This document shows, piece after piece, positions 14,104 through 20,958 of a stretch of 64,000 nucleotides of DNA; within the stretch, counting starts at the first letter, position 1; each line of letters starts with the position of its first letter. The translations under genes and the position numbers were made by a program. This stretch comes from a virus. The stretch is taken from the IMG/VR virus record IMGVR_UViG_3300009514_000004, positions 1 to 64,000 of that record; one strand, 5' to 3'. Below the pieces are notes generated by a model, which saw nothing but the letters and a program-made list of their open reading frames with translations, was not told where the DNA came from and searched no databases.

Positions 14104-14184
14104 AGGCTGGTGTGAAGTCACGGATACTTCTCTGGTTTTGGTACCAGATCGAAAGATCTACTCCGAGACGTCTGTTCTCAGCCT
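14104..14184 (+). ncRNA. Y-RNA-like ncRNA B1
   Basis: AGGCTG/CAGCCT closing stem, then GTGTGAA opposite TTCT, second helix GTC-A-CGGA/TCCG-A-GAC, TACTTC, then apical hairpins TCTGG/CCAGA and GATC-GAAA-GATC. Same architecture as the element upstream of the Ro gene. Confidence 0.65.
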
Positions 14185-14197
14185 TCCTTTTCTGGCT

Positions 14198-14297
14198 CTG
14201 CCGGTGCGACTGCTAGGGTTACTTCTGGATTTTCTCAGTTCGACTCTGAGCCGCTCCACTCCGTGGGGCGGTAAGCCCTGACTCCCTTTCTCGGCAG
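14198..14297 (+). ncRNA. Y-RNA-like ncRNA B2, with tRNA-like T-arm
   Basis: CTGCCG/CGGCAG closing stem (a compensatory change relative to GGCTG/CAGCC), GTGCGAC opposite TTTCT, second helix AGGG-TTAC/GTAA-CCCT with one bulge, TACTTC. The interior has CTCAG-TTCGACT-CTGAG, a tRNA-like T-arm, and a 7-bp CCGCTCC/GGGGCGG hairpin. 14 nt downstream of B1. Confidence 0.65.
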
Positions 14298-14329
14298 GTC
14301 CTTCGCTCGATCGTGTGTACTATGTGGCC

Positions 14330-14818
14330 ATGAGCGAGCGATACCACTTCTTCTGGTCGGGCATCTTCAGCCAGTGGGCCCACAGCCCCTTCGTCATCGA
14401 CGGGGTGACCTACAACTGCGCCGAGCAGTACATGATGGCCGAGAAGGCCCGGCTCTTCGGGGACGAGATCCGCGAGAGCCTGATCATGTCCAACTCGGAC
14501 CCGGGCACCCAGAAGCGTCTCGGCCGCCAGGTCGTCGGGTTCGACCAGGCCACCTGGGACGCCAACGCTCGAGACATCGTGTACCGAGCCTCCAAGGCCA
14601 AGTACACCCAGCACGCCCCCTCACGGAAGGCGCTCCTGGCCGTCCCCAAGGGACGGACCCTAGTCGAGGCCAGCCCGCACGACCGTGTCTGGGGCATCGG
14701 GCTCCGCAAGGAGGACCCGAGGGCCAAGCGCCGGTCGACCTGGCGTGGCAAAAACTGGCTCGGAGAGGTCCTCACCCAGGTCCGCGACGAGTTGATCGCT
14801 GGGACGAAAGCGGCGTGA
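14330..14818 (+). CDS. NADAR (YbiA-like) domain protein (162 aa)
   Basis: FFWSGIFSQWAHSPFVID near the N-terminus, CAEQYMMAEKARLFG near residue 28 and the Trp/Arg-rich C-terminal VWGIGLRKEDP with W..KNWLGEVL define the NADAR fold. Family members hydrolyse N-glycosidic bonds of ADP-ribosylated nucleobases or riboflavin intermediates. A phage copy could reverse host DNA ADP-ribosylation (inference). ATG 14330 chosen as the first start giving the conserved N-terminus. Confidence 0.85.
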   Translation: MSERYHFFWSGIFSQWAHSPFVIDGVTYNCAEQYMMAEKARLFGDEIRESLIMSNSDPGTQKRLGRQVVGFDQATWDANARDIVYRASKAKYTQHAPSRKALLAVPKGRTLVEASPHDRVWGIGLRKEDPRAKRRSTWRGKNWLGEVLTQVRDELIAGTKAA

Positions 14819-14823
14819 ATTAC

Positions 14824-14898
14824 GCGGGGGTAACTCAATGGTAGAGTGCCGGCTTCCCAAGCCGGCGGTTGCGGGTTCGAGTCCCGTCCCCCGCTCCA
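14824..14898 (+). tRNA. tRNA-Gly (CCC)
   Basis: GCGGGGG/CCCCCGC acceptor; CCGGC-TTCCCAA-GCCGG; CCA encoded; starts 5 nt after the NADAR stop. Confidence 0.95.
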
Positions 14899-15003
14899 TT
14901 TTTGGGACATTCGGTAGTAGCACCGGCGTTGGCGGCTTCGATGCTGCGTGACCCGAGGGTCAGGGCCCGGATGTAGCGCTACCGGGCTCCCCTTCAAACC
15001 TCT

Positions 15004-15080
15004 GGGGCCTTAGCTCAGACCGGTAGAGCGCCTGGTTCGCAATCAGGAGGTGGCGGGTTCGACTCCCGCAGGTTCCACCA
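15004..15080 (+). tRNA. tRNA-Ala (CGC)
   Basis: GGGGCCT/AGGTTCC acceptor; CCTGG-TTCGCAA-TCAGG; CCA encoded. Confidence 0.93.
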
Positions 15081-15179
15081 GATCTACACGCCCTCTTCGT
15101 CGTACAGCATGGCGGCGATCTCCACGGACGTAGGCGTCTACCTTGCCGTGGCTATAGAGGGTCCACCGAGGCCCCCTGG

Positions 15180-15254
15180 GCACTCGTAGTTCAACGGATA
15201 GAACGCAGGTTTGCGGAACCTGAGATGGAGGTTCGATTCCTCCCGGGTGTACCA
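15180..15254 (+). tRNA. tRNA-Arg (GCG)
   Basis: GCACTCG/CGGGTGT acceptor; CAGGT-TTGCGGA-ACCTG; CCA encoded. Very similar to tRNA-Arg(CCG) at 29164, apparently a duplication with anticodon change. Confidence 0.95.
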
Positions 15255-15524
15255 ACAAGATACGGCTGCCGGAGTCGTGGCTCTGGGGCGCCCTCCCTCG
15301 CCGGAGGAGTCCTCCCAGAGACGAAGTCCGTACCTGTGGCGCCGCAGGTGTGAGCCGGCACAACACGGCTGAGGGGCGAGGGGGTTGGATTCCCCCTACG
15401 GGCGTCAAGCCCGGGTCTGCTGACTATCCTCGGCCCAGTCTAGGGTCGTTCGGGGTTAGACTCCCCGGCCGGACGATAGTCCGGGTCCGATGGCACGGCT
15501 CTGGGCCCCTTCGGGGTTATTCAT
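15255..15524 (+). ncRNA. Structured tRNA-like region, no canonical tRNA
   Basis: Contains a long hairpin (15261-15332, TACGG/CCGTA closing, inner CTCTGGG/CCCAGAG). An element at 15326-15404 has a 7-bp GTCCGTA/TACGGGC acceptor-like stem, AGCCG/CGGCT arm and a T-arm with altered loop TTGGATT. A third segment has T-loop TTAGACT nested in GACTAT/ATAGTC. Altered T-loops suggest decaying tRNAs or tRNA mimics. Confidence 0.4.
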
Positions 15525-15599
15525 GGGGGTCCATGTCCAAGGTGGCGAGCTTCTCTGGCAGGGAGGCTGAGGCCGGTTCGATTCCGGTGACCTCCACCA
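15525..15599 (+). tRNA. tRNA-Ala (GGC)
   Basis: GGGGGTC/GACCTCC acceptor; loop CTGGCAG with a weak anticodon stem of G-U pairs; T-loop TTCGATT; CCA encoded. Confidence 0.75.
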
Positions 15600-15602
15600 C
15601 GA

Positions 15603-15679
15603 TGGGCGGTAGGCAAATGGTGACGCCGCGCGGCTGATAACCGTGTGATGTGTGGGTTCGAGTCCCACCCGCCCAACCA
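15603..15679 (+). tRNA. tRNA-Ile (GAT)
   Basis: TGGGCGG/CCGCCCA acceptor; CGCGG-CTGATAA-CCGTG; CCA encoded. Confidence 0.92.
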
Positions 15680-15685
15680 GTTCGA

Positions 15686-15765
15686 TGGACCGTAGCTCAG
15701 TCTGGGTAGAGCGCCTGTCTGATACGCAGGGTCAGTCGAGGGTTCAAATCCCTCCGGTCCAACCA
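15686..15765 (+). tRNA. tRNA-Ile (GAT), second copy
   Basis: TGGACCG/CGGTCCA acceptor; CCTGT-CTGATAC-GCAGG; T-loop TTCAAAT; CCA encoded. Confidence 0.9.
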
Positions 15766-15766
15766 A

Positions 15767-15841
15767 GCACCCGTGGTCCAATGGAAGGGCGGCAGCCTTC
15801 GAAGCTGTTCGGTGGGGGTTCGAATCCCTCCGGGTGTACCA
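15767..15841 (+). tRNA. tRNA-Arg (TCG)
   Basis: GCACCCG/CGGGTGT acceptor; GCAGC-CTTCGAA-GCTGT; CCA encoded; begins 1 nt after the preceding tRNA. Confidence 0.93.
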
Positions 15842-15846
15842 ACTAC

Positions 15847-15923
15847 AGGCCCTGGGCCAGATGGGACGGCAGCGGGTTTACACCCCGCGATTGATCGAGT
15901 TCGATTCTCGGAGGGCCTACCAG
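15847..15923 (+). tRNA. tRNA-Val (TAC)
   Basis: AGGCCCT/AGGGCCT acceptor; GCGGG-TTTACAC-CCCGC; CCA encoded. Confidence 0.93.
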
Positions 15924-15980
15924 ACACGGTAGGAGGGCTATAGCTGCGCTCCAGTAGACACTCGATCTCTGGAGCGCAGT

Positions 15981-16688
15981 ATGGTCACCCTTCGCAACGG
16001 AACAACGACCGCGGACCCCCGCCTGACACGGCTTGTCCAGTTCGACGAGCGCTCGAGATCGTTCCCGATCCGGGCGACCTTCGCCTCCGGCGCCAAGGCC
16101 CGGTCGTTCACCTGGCGATGCGACACCTACCTCGACCAGGGATCCGAAGGTACCTGCGTGGGCTTCTCCATGACGCACGAGCTGATCGCCCGCCCCTGCG
16201 TCGTCAAAGGCGTCGACGGCAAGTTCGCCCGGGAGCAGGTCTACTGGGAGGCCCAGAAGATCGACCCCTGGGACGGCGGCAGTTACCCTGGGGCCTCGCC
16301 GACCTACGAAGGCACGAGTGTGCTGGCCGGCGTCAAGATGCTTCGCAAGCTCGGCTACATCCAGCAATACCGCTGGTGCTTCGGGCTCGAGGACCTGGTC
16401 ATGGCCGTCGGCTACAAGGGGCCCGCAATCCTCGGCGTCAACTGGTACCAGGGGATGTTCGACACCCTCCCCTGCGGCCACATCCACGTGACCGGTAGCG
16501 TCGCCGGCGGCCACGCGATCCTCTGCAAGGGGGTCAGCGTCAAGAACAAGACCTTCACCCTGCACAACAGCTGGGGCTCGAGCTGGGGCAACGGCGGCGA
16601 CGCCCTCATCTCCTGGGACGAAATGGAGCGTCTGCTGTACGAGCAGGGCGAGGCGGTCATCCCGCTCCTCCGTTCTCACCCGACCTGA
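15981..16688 (+). CDS. Papain-like (C1A) cysteine protease (235 aa)
   Basis: The catalytic triad is recognisable: Gln/Cys in DQGSEGTCVGFS (Cys about residue 58), His in GGHAILCKG (about 176), Asn in LHNSWGSSWGNGG (about 195). No signal peptide or propeptide is visible, so it probably acts in the host cytoplasm or as a virion component. Phage papain-like proteases of this size exist but their targets are unknown. Flanked by tRNAs and promoter P6. Confidence 0.88.
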   Translation: MVTLRNGTTTADPRLTRLVQFDERSRSFPIRATFASGAKARSFTWRCDTYLDQGSEGTCVGFSMTHELIARPCVVKGVDGKFAREQVYWEAQKIDPWDGGSYPGASPTYEGTSVLAGVKMLRKLGYIQQYRWCFGLEDLVMAVGYKGPAILGVNWYQGMFDTLPCGHIHVTGSVAGGHAILCKGVSVKNKTFTLHNSWGSSWGNGGDALISWDEMERLLYEQGEAVIPLLRSHPT

Positions 16689-16697
16689 TCAGATCGG

Positions 16698-16728
16698 TTG
16701 CTTAGTTCTCCGGGCGGCCTCGTAGAGA
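16698..16728 (+). promoter_or_regulatory. Phage promoter-like element P6
   Basis: TTGCTT (16698-16703), 19-nt spacer, TAGAGA (16723-16728), then GGGTGAACCCGATCCGGAGG; start codon 27 nt downstream. Confidence 0.8.
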
Positions 16729-16754
16729 GGGTGAACCCGATCCGGAGGACAACG

Positions 16755-16919
16755 ATGGCTCTTGCGAAGGTCAAGCCCAACCACAACGGCGCGAAGAACG
16801 GTGGCGGGGCCTACTGCAAGCGCGCCGAGGCCAAGGCGGCCTCCAAGCGCCGCCGCCGCGCCAACGGCAAGAAGGCGGTCCGCGCGGCTCTCCGCGACTA
16901 CGCGAAGAACGGCAAGTAA
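16755..16919 (+). CDS. Very basic small protein (54 aa)
   Basis: MALAKVKPNHNGAKNGGGAY then a Lys/Arg/Ala-rich helix (KRRRRANGKKAVRAAL). Likely nucleic-acid binding by composition. Directly under promoter P6 with GGAGG, so probably strongly expressed. Confidence 0.75.
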   Translation: MALAKVKPNHNGAKNGGGAYCKRAEAKAASKRRRRANGKKAVRAALRDYAKNGK

Positions 16920-16960
16920 GAGATTCTGGATTTGCGTTGCAAGGACGGGTCACCTAACCT

Positions 16961-17497
16961 GTGGTGGTGACCACCTGCGCGTACACCGGCTGCTCCAAGA
17001 ATTTCAAACCTCGTTGGTCCCGACAGCAGTTCTGCTCTCGCGAGTGCGGGTACGCCTCGAAAAGGGCTCCTCGGGTCGATCTGGTCTGTTCAAACCCCAG
17101 ATGCGGTAAAACCTTCTCCCGCAAAGTCTCGAAAACCAAGAACTCTAAGCATGGGTTCCAGTTTTGCGGGCGGAAGTGCAAGGAGTTCTCGCAAAGCCTG
17201 AAAGGTGATGTTGAGGCCATACGTCCAGATCACTACGGGACTGGAGCGGGGCGGAACACCTATCGACGGCTAATACAGACGATCGCAAAACCTTGTTGCT
17301 CGGATTGTGGGGAGGCTCGTCGGTACCTGCTGATGGTTCACCATGTGGATGGCGACCAGGACAACAACAACCCAAGCAATCTGGAAATCGTATGCGCCAA
17401 CTGTCATGTCCGGCGCCACCTCTCGATCAACGTAAACGGTGACTGGGTCTACAATCCACATGCTTTGACACCACGAGAGCAACTCGCGGGGGTGTAG
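16961..17497 (+). CDS. HNH homing endonuclease with N-terminal zinc fingers (178 aa)
   Basis: Two zinc knuckles (CAYTGC...FCSREC near residues 6-30, then CSNPRC...FCGRKC) precede an HNH core: CCSDCGEARRYLLMVHHVDG and NLEIVCANCHVRRH. Start at GTG 16961. The TAG stop is supplied by nucleotides 8-10 of tRNA-Ala(TGC), so the gene overlaps the tRNA by 10 nt. Lower GC than neighbours; likely a mobile insertion next to the tRNA. Confidence 0.85.
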   Translation: MVVTTCAYTGCSKNFKPRWSRQQFCSRECGYASKRAPRVDLVCSNPRCGKTFSRKVSKTKNSKHGFQFCGRKCKEFSQSLKGDVEAIRPDHYGTGAGRNTYRRLIQTIAKPCCSDCGEARRYLLMVHHVDGDQDNNNPSNLEIVCANCHVRRHLSINVNGDWVYNPHALTPREQLAGV

Positions 17498-17561
17498 CTC
17501 AACGGTAGAGCACCTGGCTTGCAACCAGGGGATGGCGGTTCGATTCCGCCCACTTCCACCA
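17488..17561 (+). tRNA. tRNA-Ala (TGC)
   Basis: GGGGGTG/CACTTCC acceptor; CCTGG-CTTGCAA-CCAGG; CCA encoded; overlaps the HNH gene end. Confidence 0.95.
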
Positions 17562-17568
17562 AATACTC

Positions 17569-17641
17569 GGCGACGTCCAGGTGGCCTGGGCTCGGTCTGC
17601 AACACCGGTACCTGTCGGTTCGACTCCGACCGTCGCCTCCA
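17569..17641 (+). tRNA. tRNA-Cys (GCA)
   Basis: GGCGACG/CGTCGCC acceptor; loop CTGCAAC; T-loop TTCGACT; CCA encoded. Confidence 0.92.
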
Positions 17642-17835
17642 GCTCAAGCGAGGCGTAGGGAAGCTCGAGTCCCCCTGCGCTGAGCGCGAGGTCCTCCCAC
17701 GTTGATCGCCGTGGGGACAAGGAAGGGAACCCCTCCCCCTACTGCCGTCGTACCGTACCGGCTCCACCGGCTAGTCTTCGGCGGTGTCGTGGGGAGGGGT
17801 AGCGCTCAGACCACCGAAGACCACAGGAGAGCACG

Positions 17836-18142
17836 ATGGGACGCAAGCGGAGGAGCAGGGCCTAACCTCGAGGTTGTAGGCCAGACCGAGGACGGGTGGC
17901 GCGTCGTGCGCGGTACCTTCGAGTTCTTCGACACGTACGGGCTGCCCCTGGACATCGTCCTCGACATGCTCAGGCAGCGCCGGATGATGCCCGACTGGAC
18001 GCACCTGTACGATAGGTGTCTCGAGGCAGGGTGGCATCCAGAGAGATCCTTCCGGCGGCTTCAACAGATCGTCGGTGACGTCTACGGCCCTTCCTTCCGC
18101 GAGGAGTGGGAGCGCCGGATGAGAAAGCACATGGGGGTGTAG
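17836..18142 (+). CDS. Hypothetical protein, likely +1 frameshift at an early UAA
   Basis: AGGAG (17824-17828) and ATG 17836 open MGRKRRSRA, which meets UAA at 17863. The +1 frame from AAC (17864) continues PNLEVVGQTEDGWRVV through FEFFDTYGLPLDIVLDML to a TAG at 18142 that belongs to tRNA-Asn. The continuous frame has no good start of its own. A GGAGGAG stretch just upstream of GCC-UAA-C resembles the prfB-type programmed +1 shift; a plain mutation is the alternative. About 101 residues if shifted. Function unknown. Confidence 0.55.
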
Positions 18143-18208
18143 CTCAGTGGCCAGAGCGCTAGGCTGTTAACCTGGAGTGCGTCGGTTCGAATCCGACCAC
18201 CCCCTCCA
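18133..18208 (+). tRNA. tRNA-Asn (GTT), second copy
   Basis: GGGGGTG/CACCCCC acceptor; CTAGG-CTGTTAA-CCTGG; CCA encoded; overlaps the preceding gene's stop. Confidence 0.94.
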
Positions 18209-18314
18209 ATTCTTGCCCGGGGCTCTTTCGGGAGCTACTCTGGGTTCACCGGCATGTCGCGATCCGGGCCAACAGCGCGGCGTCAATCCAACTCAAACAA
18301 CGAAGGATGACGCC

Positions 18315-18752
18315 ATGACTACGACCATTCGCGCCAAGTTCCGCTGCATGTCCATCACCCGCACCTGGGACGGTATGGAGACCTGTACCTTCCGACCCGT
18401 GAAGCGTGACTCCGGCCAGGACCCCGAAAACGAGATCTTCTGGAAGTACACCCCCAGCGGGTCGGCCAAGCTGACTTTCATGGGTGCGTGCGATTACCAG
18501 CCCGGGGCCTACTACTACATCGACATGACCCTCGCCGAGGACGGCGAGTGGACTCTCGACCTCGTCACCCGGCGAGGCAACGGGAGCGGCGATGTCGAGC
18601 TGGCCAGCACCTGGAAGCCGGTCACCGAAGGCGGCCTCCGGCACGGTAAGCTGGAGATGGGGATCGACTCCGCCCGGGTGATCGACCTCTTCGGCCTCCC
18701 GGACTCCAAGTGGAACGTCGTGTTCACCTACGCTGAGGCGTCGGACGGCTGA
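18315..18752 (+). CDS. Conserved phage hypothetical protein (145 aa)
   Basis: TTIRAKFRCMSITRTWDG and FWKYTPSGSAKLTFMG are typical of a common phage protein family of unknown role. Beta-rich. Start ATG 18315 after GAAGGA; the longer open frame upstream covers tRNA-Asn and is rejected. Confidence 0.75.
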   Translation: MTTTIRAKFRCMSITRTWDGMETCTFRPVKRDSGQDPENEIFWKYTPSGSAKLTFMGACDYQPGAYYYIDMTLAEDGEWTLDLVTRRGNGSGDVELASTWKPVTEGGLRHGKLEMGIDSARVIDLFGLPDSKWNVVFTYAEASDG

Positions 18753-18961
18753 CCGCCGGCGCACTCGAGGCACACCAGGATCTCGCGCACGATCTCGTAG
18801 CCTTCCCCTCCGGGGTCGTGCGTCTCCCTCTGGGATCTGTTGTACCGCGACATGTTCGCGTCCCGGCGGGGTGGGTATCGGACGGGTCTCGTCTCGATCA
18901 CCAACCTCCGGGCCGGCGTGTTAGCGGCAACAACCCTCGAACAACGCTGACATCTGTACAC
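18728..18961 (-). CDS. Small zinc-ribbon protein (77 aa)
   Basis: Starts MYRCQRCSRVV and ends with LVCLECAGGQ, two CxxC knuckles about 60 residues apart, around a basic region. The middle (RPVRYPPRRDANMSRYNRS) resembles a phage zinc-ribbon family. Convergent with the preceding gene, overlapping 25 nt. Confidence 0.75.
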   Translation of the reverse strand: MYRCQRCSRVVAANTPARRLVIETRPVRYPPRRDANMSRYNRSQRETHDPGGEGYEIVREILVCLECAGGQPSDASA

Positions 18962-19011
18962 TCCGTACCAACCTCGTGGCCGACGCTACCCGGGACGGCT
19001 TACCAGGGGCG

Positions 19012-19041
19012 TTGTCTCCTTCGCGGAGACGCGGGTACTAT
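19012..19041 (+). promoter_or_regulatory. Possible sigma-70 promoter for the Tat-signal gene
   Basis: TTGTCT (19012-19017), 18-nt spacer that itself contains a GTCTCC/GGAGAC hairpin, TACTAT (19036-19041); 27 nt before the start codon. Confidence 0.5.
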
Positions 19042-19067
19042 ACCGACTCAGCATCAAGGAGATCATC

Positions 19068-19832
19068 ATGAGTGGACAGGGCGTACAACGACGAGGGTTC
19101 ATCAAGTCCCTGTTCGCCGGTGCCGGCGCGGTCGCCGCCTGGTCGACGGTGGCCAAAGCCGCTCCGAAGCCTCAAGCGCTCGAGCGTCAAGGCAACGGCA
19201 AACCGGCCTCCAACCTCCTGCTCGCGGAGCAGGACGAGGTCTGGACTCTGGTCGACGGGTCCAAGCTCCCGGTCCGACGCATCGAGGTCCAGCTCGACTT
19301 CACCCCGGCGGTGACCTGGCAGTTCCTCCCGACCGACGAGATGCTCCGCAAGTGGGGCTACCACGTCGGACCACCGATGCTCGGCGGCCCTCCCGCCATC
19401 TACCCCGAGGACGGGGCGATGAAACGGGTCCAGCGCCGGGTGTTCGCGCGGTTCACCGAGGAGCAGCTTCGGGCCGACTACGTCGCACAGAAGGCCGGAT
19501 TCGACCCGGTCTCCACCGCGGCGCAGCTCCAGAAGGTCTCCCGAGGCGACCTGGTCAAAGCTCTCGAGGAGAAACGGGCCAAGGTCATTGCCGAGGACAA
19601 CGCGACCCCGTTCGACGAGATCCTGCGGCACCGCATGACCAACTGCTTCATCGGGTGGAAGCCGACCCGGCCCGAGGTCTACAAGAGCCACGACGAGTGG
19701 CCGGATCCTCACGGGGTATTCCTCGTGGTCCGTGGCCCGACCACCCTGTACGCCCTCGGCGTGAGTGAGTTCCCGGCGTCGTCCAAGAACATGCTCATCC
19801 AGGCGCCGGCCGCAGCGATCTTCGGTTCATGA
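19068..19832 (+). CDS. Exported protein with twin-arginine (Tat) signal (254 aa)
   Basis: Residues 8-33 (RRGFIKSLFAGAGAVAAW then TVAKAAP) form a textbook Tat signal: twin arginine, moderately hydrophobic core, AKA cleavage site. The mature part has no recognised domain; it contains WQFLPTDEMLRKWGY and WPDPHGVFLVVRGPT. Tat export implies folding, perhaps with a cofactor, in the host cytoplasm before transport to the periplasm. Unusual for a phage. Own promoter upstream; followed with a 4-nt overlap by a small gene. Confidence 0.8.
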   Translation: MSGQGVQRRGFIKSLFAGAGAVAAWSTVAKAAPKPQALERQGNGKPASNLLLAEQDEVWTLVDGSKLPVRRIEVQLDFTPAVTWQFLPTDEMLRKWGYHVGPPMLGGPPAIYPEDGAMKRVQRRVFARFTEEQLRADYVAQKAGFDPVSTAAQLQKVSRGDLVKALEEKRAKVIAEDNATPFDEILRHRMTNCFIGWKPTRPEVYKSHDEWPDPHGVFLVVRGPTTLYALGVSEFPASSKNMLIQAPAAAIFGS

Positions 19833-20122
19833 GCCGCGAGAACGTCTTCCTGGTGAAGAAGTCGCCCGAGGAGCTTCGGGCGACTGTCGCCGAGTTGCTC
19901 CGGGCGATCCTGGGCAACCATGTGTCGTCGGACGCCCTCCACAGCTCTCCGTTGCGGGAGTTCACAGCCGACGATGTCTTCATCAACGCCCACCTGGTCG
20001 ATCGGGCCGGAGCGCTGCTCAACTGCCTCCTGGCGCTGGGGTACTCCCTGGACGCCAGCGAGTGGACCAGAGAGCTGCTCGACAAGACAGACGCCTCGGC
20101 GTTGGAACGCATCACGGTCTGA
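19829..20122 (+). CDS. Hypothetical protein (97 aa)
   Basis: Overlaps the Tat-signal gene by 4 nt (ATGA), so it is translationally coupled. Helical; no recognised domain. Confidence 0.75.
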   Translation: MSRENVFLVKKSPEELRATVAELLRAILGNHVSSDALHSSPLREFTADDVFINAHLVDRAGALLNCLLALGYSLDASEWTRELLDKTDASALERITV

Positions 20123-20152
20123 TGACCCAGGTTGCTCCAAGAGCGTTTTTGA

Positions 20153-20228
20153 TCGGGGGTAGCACAACTGGCGGTGCAGCTGGCTTTGACCCAGAAGGTT
20201 GAGGGTTCGAACCCCTCCCCCCGAGCCA
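20153..20228 (+). tRNA. tRNA-Gln (TTG)
   Basis: TCGGGGG/CCCCCGA acceptor; GCTGG-CTTTGAC-CCAGA; T-loop TTCGAAC; CCA encoded. Confidence 0.93.
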
Positions 20229-20240
20229 ATGACTGCGTCG

Positions 20241-20561
20241 TCAGGGCAGGTAATCCGGCCGGTCCACGATGACCTGGACGTAGCCTGAAGGGACAGGGCA
20301 CTCGAGCTGGGTGCCATCGACGCGGATCCCGCTCTTGTACTCCCACCCGCACTCGATCGAGACGTTGCAGAAGGTGTGCAGGCATCCGTCCCACTGCCAG
20401 GAGCAGCACTTCGAGGTACCCGCCTCGTTGCACACCAGAGGGTCTCCGAGGCCCTCTGGGCGCTCTTGGACGACCGGCTTGGCCGGAAGGGTACATGGGT
20501 CCTTGCAGGCCGTCAGAGAGGCCAGAGCGAGGGTCAGGGCGATGATGGTGATGCGCAGCAT
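20241..20561 (-). CDS. Small Cys-rich lipoprotein (106 aa)
   Basis: MLRITIIALTLALASLTAC is a signal peptide with lipobox LTAC; lipidation at Cys19. The mature part has seven further cysteines (CNEAGTSKCCSW, CLHTFCN, EC) suggesting disulfides in the periplasm. Could be a spanin-like or superinfection-exclusion protein (inference). Leftward among rightward tRNAs. Confidence 0.8.
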   Translation of the reverse strand: MLRITIIALTLALASLTACKDPCTLPAKPVVQERPEGLGDPLVCNEAGTSKCCSWQWDGCLHTFCNVSIECGWEYKSGIRVDGTQLECPVPSGYVQVIVDRPDYLP

Positions 20562-20600
20562 GGCGGTCCTCCACAGGAGGGTCGCCTATAGCGCTCCTAC

Positions 20601-20674
20601 CGCTGCGTAGCACAACTAGGTGGTGCAGTCCCCTCATAAGGGAAAGGTTGTCGGTTCGAATCCGGCCGCAGCGA
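20601..20674 (+). tRNA. tRNA with CAT anticodon (probably Met)
   Basis: CGCTGCG/CGCAGCG acceptor; loop CTCATAA in TCCC/GGGA; T-loop TTCGAAT; CCA not encoded. A CTATAG motif lies 15 nt upstream. Confidence 0.9.
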
Positions 20675-20689
20675 TTTATACCGGGTAGT

Positions 20690-20827
20690 CCAGGTTGGGG
20701 TTAATCGGTTGTTAAAAGAAGCGGCGTGAGCCCGAGAACAGAAGAACCGGCCAGTTTTGCTGTTGCGGATGTCCTTGGGCTTTCGTTTGATCGCCGATCC
20801 GCAAAGGGCGCATGGGACGTTGGGCAT
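20690..20827 (-). pseudogene. Truncated zinc-finger part of an HNH-type endonuclease
   Basis: MPNVPCALCGSAIKRKP then RFFCSRAHAASFNNR matches the N-terminal zinc knuckle of HNH homing endonucleases such as the one at 16961, but the frame then runs antisense through tRNA-Met(CAT) with no HNH core. Reads as a remnant after deletion of the catalytic part. Confidence 0.55.
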
Positions 20828-20839
20828 GTCTGTAGGTTA

Positions 20840-20909
20840 GTCGAACTTGTGGCTGTGACCAACGCCTAAGCCAGGCCTCGTTGGAGTTCGAGTCTCCCCC
20901 TTGCGACCA
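20840..20909 (+). ncRNA. Degenerate tRNA-like element
   Basis: A D-arm-like TTG/CAA segment with GG in its loop, CGCC/GGC arm without U33, a T-arm (GGAG-TTCGAGT-CTCC) and a 3' ACCA. The acceptor pairs poorly. Probably a decayed tRNA. Confidence 0.35.
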
Positions 20910-20958
20910 CTACTTCCTCTATACGTGTCGCTCAATACAGGCACCGGAGGTGATCGCC

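Noticed and set aside
15100-15180. Short leftward peptide ending EIAAMLYDEEGV
   Set aside because: Only about 13 codons with a GTG start; could be a gene remnant but too short to support.
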